Part shown: positions 6,055-7,134 of the stretch, piece after piece
Layout of the letters: each line of letters begins with the position of its first letter
Position numbering within the stretch: the stretch's first letter is position 1
DNA from: Hodarchaeum sp048939725
GTDB lineage: Archaea > Asgardarchaeota > Heimdallarchaeia > Hodarchaeales > Hodarchaeaceae
NCBI GenBank assembly: GCA_048939725.1
Contig: JBHLPG010000199.1
Span: forward strand, 1-7,134
Direction of reading: 5' to 3'
DNA length: 7,134 nt
Notes under the pieces: generated by a model
Database searches by the model: none
Seen by the model: only the letters and a program-made list of their open reading frames with translations
Told to the model about the DNA's origin: nothing
Made by a program: the position numbers and the translations under genes

Positions 6055-6832
6055 TATTGAAGAAATTTTGAAACAATTCAAAGAGGGAAAAATCAACCTA
6101 GAAAAAACTAAAGCTGAATTGAATTTGTTTAGTCTTGAATTCATTGAGGAAGGTGTTACACTTGACATCAGCAGACACCTGCGAAAGGGAATACCAGAAG
6201 TAATCTATGCAGAAAAAAAAAGCCCAAAAGTGTTGCTTTCAATCATTTCAAAGTATATGGCGGAAAATTCAGCCATTCTTCTCTCCAGAGTTTTAACAAA
6301 ACATCTTGACCCCATTCGAGAAAAATTTTCAGAGAGATATGATCTCCGTATTTCCCCCGCTAATGAACCTTATACTGTTACAATTACGTCGAAAAATTAT
6401 AATTTTGGATCAACTACCTGTAATATAGGCCTATTAACAGCTGGAACATCAGATATTCCCATTGCAGAGGAAGTTAAAGCAATTGCTCGCTTAATGGGAG
6501 TAGAAACCGTCCAGTTTAATGATGTCGGGATTGCGGGGGTTCATCGCTTAATCGTACCCTTAAAAGAAATGATCAAACAAAACGTAAAAGCAATTGTAGC
6601 TGTTGCAGGTATGGAAGGAGCCCTTCCTGCAATTGTGTCAAGTTTAGTTAATGTACCTGTAATAGGTGTTCCAGCTTCAACTGGTTATGGATACGGTGGA
6701 AAAGGAGAAGCTGCTTTAATGACTATGCTGCAGACGTGTTCTCCAGGATTAGTTGTTGTCAACATTGATAATGGTATTAATGCAGGTGCAACTGCGGCCC
6801 TAATTGCAAAACAGAGTAAATGTGAAAGCTAA
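6047..6832 (+). CDS. larB: LarB, pyridinium-3,5-biscarboxylic acid mononucleotide synthase (PurE-like)
   Basis: First enzyme of nickel-pincer nucleotide synthesis: it carboxylates and hydrolyses nicotinic acid adenine dinucleotide to pyridinium-3,5-biscarboxylic acid mononucleotide. The length is 261 residues, slightly above the usual ~250. Seen: an N-terminal helical part ending in RHLRKGIPEVIYAEKKSP (43-60), LLTAGTSDIPIAEE (129-142), FNDVGIAGVHRL (157-168), VAVAGMEGALPAIVSSLVNV (184-203), VPASTGYGYGG (208-218), MLQTCSPG (227-234) and VVNIDNG (237-243). C231 aligns with the cysteine reported to attack the pyridine ring in the Lactobacillus enzyme. The PurE-like core motifs mean older annotations often call this family an NCAIR mutase-related protein; the linked larC rules out a purine role. 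A more upstream in-frame ATG (6011) would add 12 non-conserved residues and deepen the overlap, so it is rejected. A hairpin and T-tract follow. Confidence 0.93.
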   Translation: MRDIEEILKQFKEGKINLEKTKAELNLFSLEFIEEGVTLDISRHLRKGIPEVIYAEKKSPKVLLSIISKYMAENSAILLSRVLTKHLDPIREKFSERYDLRISPANEPYTVTITSKNYNFGSTTCNIGLLTAGTSDIPIAEEVKAIARLMGVETVQFNDVGIAGVHRLIVPLKEMIKQNVKAIVAVAGMEGALPAIVSSLVNVPVIGVPASTGYGYGGKGEAALMTMLQTCSPGLVVVNIDNGINAGATAALIAKQSKCES

Positions 6833-6844
6833 TAAGCAGATAGG

Positions 6845-6868
6845 GGAGTATTACTCCAATTTTTATTT
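6845..6868 (+). terminator. Hairpin plus T-rich tract after larB
   Basis: GGAGT (6845-6849), ATT, ACTCC (6853-6857) form a 5-bp stem with a 3-nt loop, 12 nt past the larB stop and followed by AATTTTTATTT. Archaeal termination depends mainly on T-rich tracts, so the end of the lar transcript probably lies here; the short stem may or may not matter. The remaining gap to the next gene (6869-6944) shows no clear TATA element at the spacing seen for larC. Confidence 0.5.
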
Positions 6869-6944
6869 GATTTTACAACTTGAGGCTCATCAAAAAATCT
6901 TTCAAAAAACTAAGCCAATCCTAAATACAAAGGAAGATGGTAAA

Positions 6945-7134
6945 ATGTCTGAAAAAAAGAACAATGAGAACCTTGAAAAGGAGTCAGATACATCTTCTGC
7001 GGAAGACACTACCGAGGATAAAGAAAATCAAGCAGAACAAGAATCTGCACCTAAATCTAAGAAAAAATATGTGTTCAATTGCACAAAATGTGGAAGCTGT
7101 TGCGAAAAACGGGAATTTGTTCCTGTATCCTTAG
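6945..7134 (+). CDS. CxxCxxCC (YkgJ-like) zinc/iron-chelating domain protein, 5' end only
   Basis: Partial gene, 63 codons before the window edge. ATG at 6945 is preceded by AAAGGAAG (GGAAG at 6932-6936) with 8-nt spacing, a good Shine-Dalgarno. Residues 1-41 are low-complexity and highly charged (Glu, Lys, Ser, Thr rich), probably disordered. Then FNCTKCGSCCEKREFVPVSL (44-63) carries C46, C49, C52 and C53 in the CxxCGxCC arrangement that opens the YkgJ/PF03692 family. Proteins of this family are thought to bind a metal or Fe-S cluster; some are linked to protein methylation, but most have no proven role. The terminator-like element upstream suggests a separate transcript from larCB, though read-through is possible. 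No functional link to nickel cofactor synthesis can be claimed from this fragment. Confidence 0.75.
   Translation, partial: MSEKKNNENLEKESDTSSAEDTTEDKENQAEQESAPKSKKKYVFNCTKCGSCCEKREFVPVSL

Noticed and set aside
5870..6076. Minus-strand ORF over the larC-larB junction
   Set aside because: Antisense to two well-supported genes; no motif.
6937..7134. Plus-strand ORF starting 8 nt before the YkgJ-like start
   Set aside because: A different frame giving a Lys/Arg/Leu-rich product; the frame from 6945 carries CxxCGxCC and a correctly spaced Shine-Dalgarno.

Overview
The window is AT-rich and densely coded, and probably comes from an archaeon. The evidence is an unfused ADP-forming acyl-CoA synthetase alpha subunit, ribosome-binding sites of the GGTGA/AGGAG kind, and a divergent promoter whose two TATA-like elements sit at the same short distance from the two start codons. 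An Asgard-type lineage would fit the base composition and gene mix, but this is a guess; no rRNA, tRNA or lineage marker is present.

Left part (1-4688, minus strand). In transcription order the genes are a Fpg-type DNA glycosylase (4688-3837), a probable 44-residue ORF (3823-3689), the alpha subunit of an ADP-forming acyl-CoA synthetase (3689-2295), an APH-fold kinase-like protein with a GTG start (2283-1231), a 173-bp gap with a perfect palindrome, and a methylthioribose-1-phosphate isomerase-like gene (1057 to beyond the left edge). The first four are packed tightly enough to be one operon: gaps are about 13 bp, a TGATG stop/start overlap, and 11 bp with the Shine-Dalgarno inside the preceding stop codon. 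The isomerase has its own leader.

Right part (4813-7134, plus strand). larC (4813-6054) and larB (6047-6832) overlap by 8 bp. They encode two of the three enzymes that build the nickel-pincer nucleotide cofactor: LarB makes the dicarboxylated pyridinium nucleotide and LarC inserts nickel. The sulfur-transferase LarE and a client enzyme such as LarA are not in the window. A hairpin plus T-rich tract follows larB. Then comes the 5' end of a CxxCxxCC (YkgJ-like) protein with a charged, low-complexity N-terminus (6945 onward, cut by the edge).

The two halves diverge from a 124-bp region (4689-4812). It carries a 12-bp inverted repeat whose arms are each exactly 32 nt from their ATG, read here as back-to-back core promoters. 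I see no CRISPR array, mobile element, structural RNA or attachment site. No new defence or catalytic system is evident. The points most worth a second look are the 44-codon ORF coupled to the synthetase gene, the symmetric promoter, the lar pair without its partners, and the mixed motifs in the isomerase.
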